Shown here in pieces: positions 1-8,224 of a stretch of 52,939 nucleotides of DNA. The stretch covers positions 1 through 52,939 of the forward strand of contig DASPJL010000165.1 of the NCBI GenBank assembly GCA_035628645.1, written 5' to 3'. This DNA comes from DASPJL01 sp035628645. Lineage in GTDB: Bacteria > Bacteroidota > Bacteroidia > Cytophagales > Cyclobacteriaceae. Under the pieces are notes generated by a model. It saw only the letters and a list, made by a program, of their open reading frames with translations, had not been told where the DNA came from and made no database searches. Position 1 is the stretch's first letter. The number at the start of each line of letters is the position of its first letter. Made by a program: the position numbers and the translations under genes.

Positions 1-602
1 CATTTTAAAGCATCTTTTGCCATGTCATGCTCGCCTGAGGTAACTACCCCTCTACTTTCTATCCAGGCCAGGGCTCTTTTACTTGCATCAAATTCTACCG
101 GAAGGGTTACTAATGCAAACAGTGCAAAAATTGCGTAACAAGCAATAATGATCAGCATGGCAGTTGGCATGAAACTTTGAATAAGAAATCCTCCAAAAAT
201 CATTGCCATAAAAATGATGTTAATTACCGTAGCGCTTATGTTTTGAACGGGCACCATTGCCGACCTGAATTCTAACATACTATACGCTGTAGCATGCTGA
301 ACAGCATGTCCGCATTCGTGAGCGGACACAGCAGCCGCGGCAGCAGATCTTCCATGGTAAACATCAGGACTCAAATTCACGGTTTTATTTGCCGGATTAT
401 AATGGTCGGTAAGCTCTCCTTCAACAGAAGTCACTTTTACGTCATAAATTCCATTATCTTTTAGCATTTGTTCAGCTATTTCCCGTCCGCTTAGTCCTGA
501 CATCAAACCTATCTGGCTATATTTCCTAAACTTGCTTTTAAGCTTGGAACTTACAGCCCAACCAATGATCATAAAAATAATACCTATAAATAAAACTCCC
601 AT
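1..602 (-). CDS. Zinc metallopeptidase, YugP-like (partial)
   Basis: Partial gene: the ATG is at 602 on the minus strand and the C-terminus lies beyond the window edge. The translation starts MGVLFIGIIFMIIGWAVSS, a membrane segment, and has the metalloprotease motif HECGH within SAHECGHAVQHA, preceded by an alanine-rich stretch, then further hydrophobic segments. This layout (N-terminal helix, HExxH motif, several transmembrane segments) matches the YugP / Zn_peptidase_2 family of membrane zinc metallopeptidases, whose physiological substrates are poorly known. The rfaE2 stop lies only a few bases upstream of its start, so it probably belongs to the same minus-strand transcription unit. The family call is confident; the role is not. 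Confidence 0.85.
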   Translation of the reverse strand, partial: MGVLFIGIIFMIIGWAVSSKLKSKFRKYSQIGLMSGLSGREIAEQMLKDNGIYDVKVTSVEGELTDHYNPANKTVNLSPDVYHGRSAAAAAVSAHECGHAVQHATAYSMLEFRSAMVPVQNISATVINIIFMAMIFGGFLIQSFMPTAMLIIIACYAIFALFALVTLPVEFDASKRALAWIESRGVVTSGEHDMAKDALK

Positions 603-609
603 TTCGTAT

Positions 610-1092
610 TTAGTTTAAGTTTTTAATTCTATTAATAATTTTTGTAGTTGAGAATCCATTGACTAAATCAATAAATTCAACTTTTCCATTATTCGTCATA
701 ACAATATCCGCACCAACAACACTTTCCAATGTATAATCACTCCCTTTTACCAAAATGTCAGGTAAAATTGTCTTAATAAGGTTATAAGGTGTTTCTTCCC
801 CGAATAAAATGACAGCATCAACAAATTCCAATGCTGCCAACATTCTTGCACGTGCATATTCAGGAACAATCGGACGCGCCTCTCCTTTTAGGCCTTTTAC
901 TGAGTTATCTGTATTTAGTCCAACAATAAGTCTATCCCCAAGATTCCTTGCTTTCTCCAAATAATCAACATGCCCCAGGTGCATTATATCAAAGCAACCG
1001 TTGGAAAACACTATTTTCTCCCCGGCAAGTTTCCAATCTTTAACTTTTTGAAGTAAAACTTCTTTCTCAACTATTTTGGTTGCCGTATTCAT
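610..1092 (-). CDS. rfaE2: D-glycero-beta-D-manno-heptose 1-phosphate adenylyltransferase (RfaE domain 2)
   Basis: A 160-residue stand-alone nucleotidyltransferase. The cytidylyltransferase-fold signature GCFDIMHLGHVDYL (HxGH at residues 38-41) and the following LGDRLIVGLNTDNSVKGLKG are typical of the RfaE/HldE C-terminal domain, which transfers AMP from ATP to heptose-1-phosphate to make ADP-heptose for lipopolysaccharide core. The kinase domain found in fused HldE proteins is absent, which is the common arrangement in Bacteroidota. Its start overlaps the end of the upstream flippase-like gene by 26 bases, indicating co-transcription and probable translational coupling. ATG start. Related adenylyltransferases with other substrates cannot be excluded from sequence alone. 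Confidence 0.9.
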   Translation of the reverse strand: MNTATKIVEKEVLLQKVKDWKLAGEKIVFSNGCFDIMHLGHVDYLEKARNLGDRLIVGLNTDNSVKGLKGEARPIVPEYARARMLAALEFVDAVILFGEETPYNLIKTILPDILVKGSDYTLESVVGADIVMTNNGKVEFIDLVNGFSTTKIINRIKNLN

Positions 1093-2101
1093 AGGTTAGA
1101 TCTGTTTTTTTCCCTTTTCTGATAAACGTGAATATAAAGCATAATGCACCTGCTACCAATGTAAACACATATTGAGAAGTATGAATAAGAAAGGCAAAGG
1201 CAACGCCATCTTCCTTAGCAATTCCATAAAGTATAAGTACCCCGCTTACCAGATAATGAAATGCTCCTATACCACCTTGAACAGGAGCTGTCATTCCCAA
1301 ACTTCCCATAAGCAAAATGGAGAAGCCCGCAAGAAATGACAGATTGGATGTTTGTGGAAGCGAATATACAACCACAAATGATGCAAAGTAGTACATTGCC
1401 CAAATCATTATAGTATGAAAAACAAAGGCTTTTCTTGCTTTTACTTTCCGAATACTTAACATCCCATCTACTATGCTTTTCCCAAAACTGAAAATTTTAT
1501 TGAATATCTTATTCTGATGAAGTTTTTCCTTCCATATCCTGTAAATAAGAACGGAACTGAACAGAATTAATAATGCCACTGAAACAAATCCTATAACGAA
1601 TTTATATGCAGATTCTGTGTTCTGAAACTTTTCTTGAAAGATCCCTAAAAAATAATCGCTTAGCCTTTCAAACTCCAGGATAAAGGTGAATACAAAAAGC
1701 AGCATTAACATGAGCAAATCAACAAGTCTCTCTGTAATTACAGTTCCAAAAGAAACAGTTACCGGAATTTTCTCTGTTCTTTGTAGCACGGCGCATCTTG
1801 TCACTTCTCCCAATCTAGGCACGAGGGAATTCAAAAAATAACCGGACATTAAAGCAAGAAAAGAATTTAAAACGGATGGTCGGTATCCTAGTGGATCAAT
1901 CAGAATTTTCCACCGGATTGCTCTGCTGACGTGGCTAATAATAAGAAGAATGAATGAGATAAAGATATAAAGAGGATTGGCGTTTTGGACTCTATTCAGG
2001 ATTTCTCTTGGATCAATTTGTTGAAACAGAAACCATAATAAAAGAATCGCAGCTGCTAAAGAAATAATATATTGAAGAGCAATTTTTACATTCGAATTCA
2101 C
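1067..2101 (-). CDS. Flippase-like integral membrane protein (lysylphosphatidylglycerol synthase TM region family)
   Basis: A 344-residue polytopic membrane protein with about eight hydrophobic segments and the family features SHVSRAIRWKILI near residue 60, a conserved LNSLVPRLGEVTRCAVL stretch near 100 and a glycine-rich GGIGAFHYLV near residue 280. These match the LPG_synthase_TM (YbhN/AglD-like) family, thought to include lipid flippases and the flippase domain of MprF. It lacks the cytosolic aminoacyltransferase domain, so it is not a lysyl-PG synthase. The start is GTG at 2101; no nearby ATG fits. Only three bases separate it from panD, and its end overlaps rfaE2. The transported lipid is unknown. 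Confidence 0.85.
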   Translation of the reverse strand: MNSNVKIALQYIISLAAAILLLWFLFQQIDPREILNRVQNANPLYIFISFILLIISHVSRAIRWKILIDPLGYRPSVLNSFLALMSGYFLNSLVPRLGEVTRCAVLQRTEKIPVTVSFGTVITERLVDLLMLMLLFVFTFILEFERLSDYFLGIFQEKFQNTESAYKFVIGFVSVALLILFSSVLIYRIWKEKLHQNKIFNKIFSFGKSIVDGMLSIRKVKARKAFVFHTIMIWAMYYFASFVVVYSLPQTSNLSFLAGFSILLMGSLGMTAPVQGGIGAFHYLVSGVLILYGIAKEDGVAFAFLIHTSQYVFTLVAGALCFIFTFIRKGKKTDLTYEYGNQNS

Positions 2102-2104
2102 TAT

Positions 2105-2455
2105 TTAACTGATTAAACGGTTATTTGCATCGGGAAACACCAGGACGGGCTTGTACTTCTTGGCTTCTTCCAATTCCATTGATGCATAGGAAATAACAAT
2201 AATCACATCACCTATTTGCACTTTTCGTGCGGCAGGACCATTCAGACAAATCATTCCGCTATCCCTTTCTCCTTTAATAACATAGGTTTCGAAACGTTCG
2301 CCATTGTTAATATTAACAATCTGAACCTTTTCATTTTCTATAAGGAAGGCAGCTTCCATTAAAGTTTCATCTATGGTAACACTGCCGACATAATGCAACT
2401 CGGCCTGAGTAACTTTTACTCTATGTAATTTCGATTTTAATACTTCTATGAACAT
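2105..2455 (-). CDS. panD: Aspartate 1-decarboxylase
   Basis: A 116-residue PanD pro-enzyme, close to the family length. It decarboxylates L-aspartate to beta-alanine for pantothenate and coenzyme A synthesis. The self-cleavage site is visible as Gly24-Ser25 in HYVGSVTIDE; Ser25 becomes the pyruvoyl cofactor. The later motifs NNGERFETYVI and NGPAARKVQIGD are also typical. It is followed after three bases by the flippase-like gene and preceded, about 100 bases upstream, by panC, so beta-alanine supply and its condensation with pantoate are encoded together. The gap to panC carries a heptamer tandem repeat at 2463-2490. Confidence 0.95.
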   Translation of the reverse strand: MFIEVLKSKLHRVKVTQAELHYVGSVTIDETLMEAAFLIENEKVQIVNINNGERFETYVIKGERDSGMICLNGPAARKVQIGDVIIVISYASMELEEAKKYKPVLVFPDANNRLIS

Positions 2456-2462
2456 TTTTATA

Positions 2463-2490
2463 GTTATCAGTTATCAGTTGTCAAGTATCA
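2463..2490. repeat. Heptamer tandem repeat GNTATCA, four units
   Basis: Four consecutive 7-base units between panC and panD: GTTATCA, GTTATCA, GTTGTCA, AGTATCA. It begins eight bases upstream of the panD ATG. The same degenerate heptamer recurs at 23734-23754. It resembles short tandemly repeated repetitive (STRR) sequences known from cyanobacteria and seen in Bacteroidota intergenic regions. Confidence 0.75.
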
Positions 2491-2555
2491 TGCGCTTACA
2501 ACCTCAACTGCATTACAAAATATTATTAGAAAAAGTGCAAATATTAATGACATTT

Positions 2556-3404
2556 TCAAGAAAACAAAAGTAAGTTATCGATCAATCTGACATCTCCAAC
2601 AAAAGCAGCAATACATAAAGCCACCGGAATATAATCAGAAAAATCAGTTAAGCTTTGTAAAGTTTCGCCATGTACAACTTCAAAATATTCTAAGGAAATC
2701 TCTGGGTATGAATTGAAAAATGCCTTTACCTCATCTTGCGTTAAGGCAATAGAATTACCGGTCAACAATAACTTTTTAGCCAGTTCCAGCCCTTCATAAA
2801 TTTTGGGTGCGACCTTTCTTTGAGCAGTGTTAAGCCGTACATTTCTTGAAGACATGGCTAAACCGTCAGGATCTCTTTGAATCTGAACGGAATTTAACTT
2901 CAGGTCAAAAGAAAGCTCTTTTACCAATTGTCTTATAATCAAAAACTGCTGAAGGTCCTTTTGGCCAAAATAAGCATTATCGGGTTGTATTATATTAAAG
3001 AGCTTAGAAACGACTATTCCCACACCATTAAAATGTCCCGGTCTGAATTTCCCCTCCATTACATTCTCCAGGTGTCCGAAATCAAATTTGATCAGTGGCT
3101 GAAATGGATACATCTCCTTGTCGTTCGGATTAAAAACCACATGGCAGCCAATTTCACTGAGCAACTGAATATCGTTTTCGATTGGCCGGGGATATTTTAG
3201 AAGATCACTACTGTTATTAAACTGCGCCGGATTTACATAAATGCTGCAGCAGGTAATATCATTTTCTTCAAGGGATTTTTCCACCAGTGCCAGATGGCCT
3301 TTATGCAAGGCACCCATAGTAGGGACTAAACCTATTTTTAAGTTCTGATTTTTATAGAATTTGAGCTTGGATTTTACTGTAGGAATGTCATAAATAATAT
3401 CCAT
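2556..3404 (-). CDS. panC: Pantoate--beta-alanine ligase (pantothenate synthetase)
   Basis: About 282 residues, the usual PanC length. It condenses pantoate and beta-alanine using ATP to give pantothenate. The nucleotide-binding signature PTMGALHKGH is near the N-terminus, followed by SIYVNPAQFN, the pantoate-binding GHFNGVGIVVSKLFNI, YFGQKDLQQ and a KMSKS-like SSRN. I place the start at the ATG at 3404 (MDIIYDIPTVKSKL) rather than an in-frame codon at 3425, because the extra seven residues are translated from a small GGGC-TTAT-GCCC hairpin and a T-run and have no family counterpart. A TAnnTTTG element lies about 33 bases upstream of this start. It is divergent from the glycogen synthase-like gene. 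Confidence 0.95.
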   Translation of the reverse strand: MDIIYDIPTVKSKLKFYKNQNLKIGLVPTMGALHKGHLALVEKSLEENDITCCSIYVNPAQFNNSSDLLKYPRPIENDIQLLSEIGCHVVFNPNDKEMYPFQPLIKFDFGHLENVMEGKFRPGHFNGVGIVVSKLFNIIQPDNAYFGQKDLQQFLIIRQLVKELSFDLKLNSVQIQRDPDGLAMSSRNVRLNTAQRKVAPKIYEGLELAKKLLLTGNSIALTQDEVKAFFNSYPEISLEYFEVVHGETLQSLTDFSDYIPVALCIAAFVGDVRLIDNLLLFS

Positions 3405-3436
3405 AAAAAAAGGGCATAAGCCCACTAATTTCGAAA

Positions 3437-3444
3437 CAAAACTA
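3437..3444 (-). promoter_or_regulatory. Candidate -7 element for panC
   Basis: The minus strand reads TAGTTTTG, an exact match to the Bacteroidota -7 consensus TAnnTTTG, about 33 bases upstream of the panC ATG. I see no convincing TTTG -33 element, so this rests on the -7 box and its position only. Confidence 0.4.
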
Positions 3445-3487
3445 CATCTTATAATAGAATAATAATGGAAAAATCAGATATTTTTTG

Positions 3488-3495
3488 TAATTTTG
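3488..3495 (+). promoter_or_regulatory. Candidate -7 element for the glycogen synthase-like gene
   Basis: TAATTTTG fits TAnnTTTG and lies 38 bases upstream of the ATG at 3534. With the panC element at 3437-3444 it gives two back-to-back, non-overlapping candidate promoters in the divergent gap. No clear -33 element is seen. Confidence 0.4.
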
Positions 3496-3533
3496 TACGC
3501 CCATTATTGGATAGATAGTAAAATCTCACACAT

Positions 3534-4349
3534 ATGTCAAAACTTCGAATTCTTTATGTAGCCAGTGAAATTGATCCATTTTTACAAACCTCTGAAGTAG
3601 CAGATTTTGTAAGAAAACTGCCTCAAGCAATGCAGGAGAGAGGGATGGAAATAAGGATCTTAGTACCTAGGTTTGGGTTAATTAATGAAAGGAAAAATCG
3701 ATTACATGAAGTAGTAAGGCTTTCAGGAATTAATATTGCTGTTGGAGATGAAGAAAAACCCTTAATTATTAAAGTAGCTTCTATTCCTCAGGCAAAGCTT
3801 CAGGTTTACTTCATAGATAATGAAGATTATTTCCACAGAAAATCTGTTTTCTTTGATAAAGAAAACAATTTTTATGCAGACAATGACGAGCGTGCAATAT
3901 TTTTCTGCAAAGGCGTTATAGAAACTGTAAAAAAATTAGGCTGGGCTCCGGACATTGTTCACTGCAATGATTGGATGACAAGCTTAATTCCAATGTATCT
4001 TAAAACAACTTACAAGAATGACCCAATGTTTAAGGATACAAAATCTGTGTTTACCATTTATAATGAAAATGCTTTTCAACATAAATTTGACAATACATTA
4101 CTTTACAAAGTAAAAATGCTTGACATTGAAGATGCTATGCTTGCAAATCTTCTGTCTGCCGATTATCATGGATTTATCAAAATTGGTATTGAGTATGCAG
4201 ATGCCGTTATTAAATCCGATGAAAAAGTCAGCGAAAGTTTAAATAGTTTATTCAGTGAGTTTGAGAATGATAAAAAAATAGATTTTATAGAAAAAAACGA
4301 CCACTTTCTTGATTCCTACTACAACCTGTATAATGAACTTATATCTTAA
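3534..4349 (+). CDS. Glycogen/starch synthase N-terminal domain protein
   Basis: A 271-residue protein that begins like the ADP-glucose-binding domain of GT5 glycogen synthases: KLRILYVASEIDPFLQTSEVADFVRKLPQAMQERG, then IVHCNDWMTSLIPMYLKTTY and SVFTIYNENAFQ. Full GT5 enzymes are about 480 residues; the entire C-terminal GT-B domain is absent. The usual KxGG-type motif near the start is replaced by QTSEVAD. It may therefore be a non-catalytic or reassigned domain. Proteins of this size next to panC and upstream of a DUF4270 gene recur in Bacteroidota, which argues against a recent frameshift. The next gene overlaps its end by 17 bases. Confidence 0.8.
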   Translation: MSKLRILYVASEIDPFLQTSEVADFVRKLPQAMQERGMEIRILVPRFGLINERKNRLHEVVRLSGINIAVGDEEKPLIIKVASIPQAKLQVYFIDNEDYFHRKSVFFDKENNFYADNDERAIFFCKGVIETVKKLGWAPDIVHCNDWMTSLIPMYLKTTYKNDPMFKDTKSVFTIYNENAFQHKFDNTLLYKVKMLDIEDAMLANLLSADYHGFIKIGIEYADAVIKSDEKVSESLNSLFSEFENDKKIDFIEKNDHFLDSYYNLYNELIS

Positions 4350-5712
4350 AAGAACCGGGCTCCTGCTTATTATTGGAGCCCTATTTTTCTCCTCCTGCAA
4401 AGATGCCAACGAAATATTATTAGACCCTGATTCAACCCCCGATAAAATAGGAACCCATTTTACAGATACTTTTTCAATAACCTCTTCTCAAATTATTTTA
4501 GATTTTTTTAGCACTTCTTCCGAGCAAAGTGGAAATGATTTTTTATTATTTGGACAATATCAGGATGAACATTTAGGCCAAATAAAAGCCCATTCGTTTT
4601 CTGAGGTTCTAACCTCTCAAAGTAAAATTCCTGTAGGAGCGCAGCTTAAAGAATTTAAGATTCACTTAAAGTTGGATTATAATATTGGTCCAAAAGATGG
4701 GCCTCAAAAAATAAATATCTATAAACTTAAAGATTCACTAAACTTTTTTTCCTTAAGGGATCGGGAATATTCATTCTCTTCTATTGGTCCGGAAGCTGGA
4801 GAATTAATAAATACAGAAAATGAAATTATTCTTCCTTCCGATAATAATTTAGATATAACATTAAATGAAGCCTTAGGTAGAGAGTTTATTGATTTTTTTG
4901 ATACTACAAAAAATCAATTGGAATTCAGAAGGTTCTTCAAGGGAATATTAATTAAAGGTGATGAAGGCAACAGTACCGTTTTTGGGATTAATCGCGATTC
5001 CTCAAGATTTGTTTTAACCTATACCACAGCTACCGACACAACTGATATTACCTTTCCTATATCAAATTATCATTTTAATCATATAGATAGAACCTCTACA
5101 CCAACAATTGCACCCGAAACGACGATTATTCAGTCCAGTACAGGTTATATGACAAAAATATCCTTTTCCGGTGTTAGAAAATTAGTAGAAGGAAGAAAAG
5201 TAGCTGTGAACAAGGCCGTTCTTGAAATTGTACCTGAAGTAGAAGACAATATTTCACCTCCTTCAAATCTCTTTTTGATTCAGTCTGGTTGGAATAAAAT
5301 GGATTCTTTAGTAATTGATCCTGTAAGTACTAGACAAATAAAGTTTGATACGGCTAAACCTGCTATTAAGAATCTAAGGGTAGTTCAATTCGGCACTACT
5401 GGAAATCCTCAACTATTTAATGAGAATGCCTATAATATTCAATATAATAATGCCGAGGGTAAGAAAAAATACGAAGCCGACATTACTTCCTATATTGAAG
5501 CTATTTTAAATGATGAGGAAAACAAATATCCAACAGAATTAATCTTATACCCTGAAGCTCCTGGTAATATGGTCACCCCGTATTTTTCCTATTCTATAAG
5601 TCAACTGGATGGAGTAAGTCGGGGTACTATAAACAAAGACCTTTCCTTAAACAAAGCTGTAATACAAAACCAAAAAATAAAGCTAAAAATTTATTATACT
5701 TTGCTAGATTAG
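4333..5712 (+). CDS. DUF4270 family lipoprotein
   Basis: A 459-residue predicted lipoprotein when started at the ATG at 4333, which yields a clean signal peptide (MNLYLKRTGLLLIIGALFF) and lipobox Cys22 in SSCKD. An upstream in-frame TTG at 4309 would only add eight residues before this signal. The rest is rich in beta-strand-type sequence with an early TDTFSITSSQIILD and matches what I know of DUF4270, a Bacteroidota family of cell-envelope proteins with no assigned activity. It overlaps the preceding gene by 17 bases and is followed after 35 bases by glmS, so the three are probably co-transcribed. The function is unknown. Confidence 0.8.
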   Translation: MNLYLKRTGLLLIIGALFFSSCKDANEILLDPDSTPDKIGTHFTDTFSITSSQIILDFFSTSSEQSGNDFLLFGQYQDEHLGQIKAHSFSEVLTSQSKIPVGAQLKEFKIHLKLDYNIGPKDGPQKINIYKLKDSLNFFSLRDREYSFSSIGPEAGELINTENEIILPSDNNLDITLNEALGREFIDFFDTTKNQLEFRRFFKGILIKGDEGNSTVFGINRDSSRFVLTYTTATDTTDITFPISNYHFNHIDRTSTPTIAPETTIIQSSTGYMTKISFSGVRKLVEGRKVAVNKAVLEIVPEVEDNISPPSNLFLIQSGWNKMDSLVIDPVSTRQIKFDTAKPAIKNLRVVQFGTTGNPQLFNENAYNIQYNNAEGKKKYEADITSYIEAILNDEENKYPTELILYPEAPGNMVTPYFSYSISQLDGVSRGTINKDLSLNKAVIQNQKIKLKIYYTLLD

Positions 5713-5747
5713 CGGCGGGATTAATAAAATAAAAATTTTTAGCAACT

Positions 5748-7586
5748 ATGTGTGGAATTGTAGCTTATGTAGGCCATCGTCAGGCCTATCCAATAATTAT
5801 TAATGGATTAAAAAGACTGGAATACCGGGGATATGACAGCGCCGGTATCGCACTTCTCGAGAACAACAATCTTAACGTTTACAAGAAAAAAGGAAAGGTC
5901 AACGACCTGGAAGAATCTTTAAAAGGAATTGACCTTACCAGTTCTATAGGAATTGGCCATACTCGATGGGCCACTCATGGTGTTCCTTCTGATGTAAATG
6001 CCCATCCTCATTATTCTGAAAGTAAGAATTATGCCATTATTCACAATGGAATAATTGAAAACTATAACACCTTAAAAAAAGAGCTGATTAATAAGGGACA
6101 TGAATTCTTAAGCGATACGGATTCAGAGGTTTTCATTCATTTTATCGAAGACATAAAAAAGAATAATGATTGTAAATTGGAGGAAGCCGTAAGAATTGCG
6201 CTTTCTAAAGTAGTAGGGGCTTATGCGATTGTAATAATCTCCAAAAATGATCCAAACCAATTGGTGGCAGCTAGAAAAGGAAGTCCGTTGGTAATAGGCA
6301 TGGGAAAAGAAGAATACTTTATAGCTTCTGATGCCACTCCTTTTATTGAATATACCAACGAAGTTGTTTACCTAAACGACTATGAAATCGCCACAATTAA
6401 CAACAATAAACTTTCCATAAAAACAATTGAAGACCTTCCTTCCACGCCCTACATCCAGGTGCTGGATCTTGAATTAGAGGAAATTGAGAAGAAAGGGTTC
6501 GAGCATTTTATGTTAAAAGAGATTTTTGACCAACCTAACTCTGTGAAAGATTGCATGCGCGGAAGAGTTAATTCGGTCAACAACAGCCTTGTACTAGGCG
6601 GCTTAAGACAATACCTCGATAAGCTGGTTAATGCAGACAGGATCATCATCTTAGGATGTGGAACTTCCTGGCATGCCGGCTTAGTTGCAGAATATATTTT
6701 TGAGGAATTTACCCGAATACCAGTGGAAGTCGAATATGCCTCTGAATTCCGTTATAGAAACCCGATAGTAAAAGAAGGTGATGCAGTAATTGCCATTTCT
6801 CAATCCGGAGAAACTGCAGATACTTTGGCAGCCATTGAATTGGCGAAATCCAAAGGAGCTATAATATTTGGGGTTTGTAATGTAGTAGGTTCATCCATCG
6901 CAAGGGCTTCTCATGAAGGATCTTATACACATGCCGGTCCGGAAATAGGGGTGGCAAGTACCAAGGCTTTTACTGCTCAGGTTACCGTGCTCATCATGAT
7001 TGCCTTATTGGTAGGACGAAAAAAGGGCACCATCAAAGAAGAGCTATTTTATCAATTGCTGATCGAATTAGAAACCATACCTGCTAAAATTCAAAAGGTA
7101 TTGGACAAAAGTCCTAAGATTGAAGAAATAGCTAAAGTATTTAAAGACTGTTCAAGCTGTCTATATCTAGGCAGAGGTTTTAATTTTCCTGTGGCTTTGG
7201 AAGGTGCCTTAAAACTTAAGGAAATATCCTACATCCATGCAGAAGGCTATCCTGCTGCAGAAATGAAACATGGACCGATTGCTTTGATTGACGACAATTT
7301 ACCTGTTTTTGTAATCGCTACTAAAGATGGTACTTATGAAAAAATGGTTTCCAATATTCAGGAGGTTAAAGCTAGAAACGGACAGGTCATTGCAGTCGTT
7401 ACCGAAGGCGACACGGTTATTCCTAAAATGGCAGATTATGTGATTGAGGTACCTCCTTCTCATGAAGCTTTGAGTCCTTTGATTAATGTTGTTCCTTTAC
7501 AATTGATAAGTTATTACATTGCTGTATTGAGAGGATGCAACGTAGATCAGCCTAGAAATCTTGCGAAATCTGTAACAGTGGAATAA
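5748..7586 (+). CDS. glmS: Glutamine--fructose-6-phosphate aminotransferase (isomerizing)
   Basis: A 612-residue GlmS of normal length. It makes glucosamine-6-phosphate from fructose-6-phosphate and glutamine, the entry step to UDP-GlcNAc for peptidoglycan and lipopolysaccharide. The class II glutaminase nucleophile Cys2 follows the initiator Met (MCGIVAYVG), with RLEYRGYDSAG and GHTRWATHG behind it. Two SIS sugar-isomerase domains follow, with CGTSWHAG and SQSGETADT in the first and the terminal DQPRNLAKSVTVE. It sits 35 bases after the DUF4270 gene. No ribozyme-like leader is apparent upstream. A stem-loop follows the stop. Confidence 0.97.
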   Translation: MCGIVAYVGHRQAYPIIINGLKRLEYRGYDSAGIALLENNNLNVYKKKGKVNDLEESLKGIDLTSSIGIGHTRWATHGVPSDVNAHPHYSESKNYAIIHNGIIENYNTLKKELINKGHEFLSDTDSEVFIHFIEDIKKNNDCKLEEAVRIALSKVVGAYAIVIISKNDPNQLVAARKGSPLVIGMGKEEYFIASDATPFIEYTNEVVYLNDYEIATINNNKLSIKTIEDLPSTPYIQVLDLELEEIEKKGFEHFMLKEIFDQPNSVKDCMRGRVNSVNNSLVLGGLRQYLDKLVNADRIIILGCGTSWHAGLVAEYIFEEFTRIPVEVEYASEFRYRNPIVKEGDAVIAISQSGETADTLAAIELAKSKGAIIFGVCNVVGSSIARASHEGSYTHAGPEIGVASTKAFTAQVTVLIMIALLVGRKKGTIKEELFYQLLIELETIPAKIQKVLDKSPKIEEIAKVFKDCSSCLYLGRGFNFPVALEGALKLKEISYIHAEGYPAAEMKHGPIALIDDNLPVFVIATKDGTYEKMVSNIQEVKARNGQVIAVVTEGDTVIPKMADYVIEVPPSHEALSPLINVVPLQLISYYIAVLRGCNVDQPRNLAKSVTVE

Positions 7587-7600
7587 AGACACACATATTC

Positions 7601-7653
7601 GTTGACATCCTCCATTGGCAGATAGCGAACTGCCTGTTCAAAAGGATGTCATC
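7601..7653. repeat. Stem-loop between glmS and ridA
   Basis: GACATCCT at 7604-7611 pairs with AGGATGTC at 7643-7650, and inside it GGCAG (7617-7621) pairs with CTGCC (7630-7634), making a two-tiered hairpin about 15 bases after the glmS stop. There is no T-run after it, so it is not a classical intrinsic terminator; it may stabilise mRNA or be a small dispersed repeat. Confidence 0.5.
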
Positions 7654-7702
7654 ACTTTGAACATTTAAGTCAAATTACTTAATTTTCAGAAAACCCAAAA
7701 AA

Positions 7703-8083
7703 ATGGAGAAAATAGTAGTTTACAGCAAGGAAGCTCCTGCCCCTATAGGGCCGTATAGTCAGGCGATCATGATTAACAATACCATTTATATTTCAGGACA
7801 GGTGGCGCTAGATCCCGACAGCGGTAAAATGATCAATGAGGATATAGTAGAAGAAACCCATCAGGTAATGAGAAATATTGAGGCGATTCTTCGCGAAGCC
7901 GGCCTTTCTCTTTCGAACGTGGTAAAGTCCACCATCTTTCTAAATGACCTTGATAATTTCACTTCTGTAAATAAAATTTATGGGGAATATTTCAGAATTG
8001 AGCCACCTGCAAGAGAAACGGTCGAGGTAAGCCGATTACCTAAAGATGCCAGGGTTGAAATATCCTGTATTGCTGTGCGGTAA
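7703..8083 (+). CDS. ridA: RidA family reactive intermediate/imine deaminase
   Basis: A 126-residue RidA/YjgF/YER057c/UK114 protein. RidA enzymes hydrolyse reactive enamine/imine intermediates made by PLP enzymes, releasing ammonia and a keto acid. Family marks are APAPIGPYSQAI at residues 8-19, the mid-protein ISGQVALDP, the key Arg in PPARETVEVSRLPKDARVEI (the RidA-subgroup arginine) and the final EISCIAV. It stands between glmS and gltX, separated from the former by a stem-loop and followed by a terminator at 8107-8127, so it is probably a single-gene unit. The Arg-containing motif favours true RidA over the Rid1-7 paralogues. Confidence 0.92.
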   Translation: MEKIVVYSKEAPAPIGPYSQAIMINNTIYISGQVALDPDSGKMINEDIVEETHQVMRNIEAILREAGLSLSNVVKSTIFLNDLDNFTSVNKIYGEYFRIEPPARETVEVSRLPKDARVEISCIAVR

Positions 8084-8106
8084 TATTAAAAACCATTTTA
8101 GTGAAG

Positions 8107-8127
8107 GGCCGTTTATCGGCCTTTTTT
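8107..8127 (+). terminator. Intrinsic terminator after ridA
   Basis: GGCCG (8107-8111), loop TTTAT, CGGCC (8117-8121), then TTTTTT. It lies about 24 bases after the ridA stop and is a compact Rho-independent terminator. Confidence 0.8.
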
Positions 8128-8200
8128 AATTTTTCCAAATGAAAGAGAGACTTTTTTAGAGAAAAATCGGGTCATAATTCTAAAATAGTTAATCGTGATG

Positions 8201-8208
8201 TAGTTTTG
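8201..8208 (+). promoter_or_regulatory. Candidate -7 element for gltX
   Basis: TAGTTTTG matches TAnnTTTG and lies 16 bases upstream of the gltX ATG, implying a very short leader. No TTTG/TTG is seen at the expected -33 spacing, so support is partial. Confidence 0.4.
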
Positions 8209-8224
8209 ATTAAAATATAAGATA

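Noticed and set aside
2928..3200. 90-codon plus-strand ORF inside panC
   Set aside because: It is antisense to a well-supported panC gene and has no features of its own.
3534..4349. Frameshifted full-length glycogen synthase
   Set aside because: No remnant of the second GT-B domain follows; the next gene overlaps directly and encodes a DUF4270 lipoprotein.
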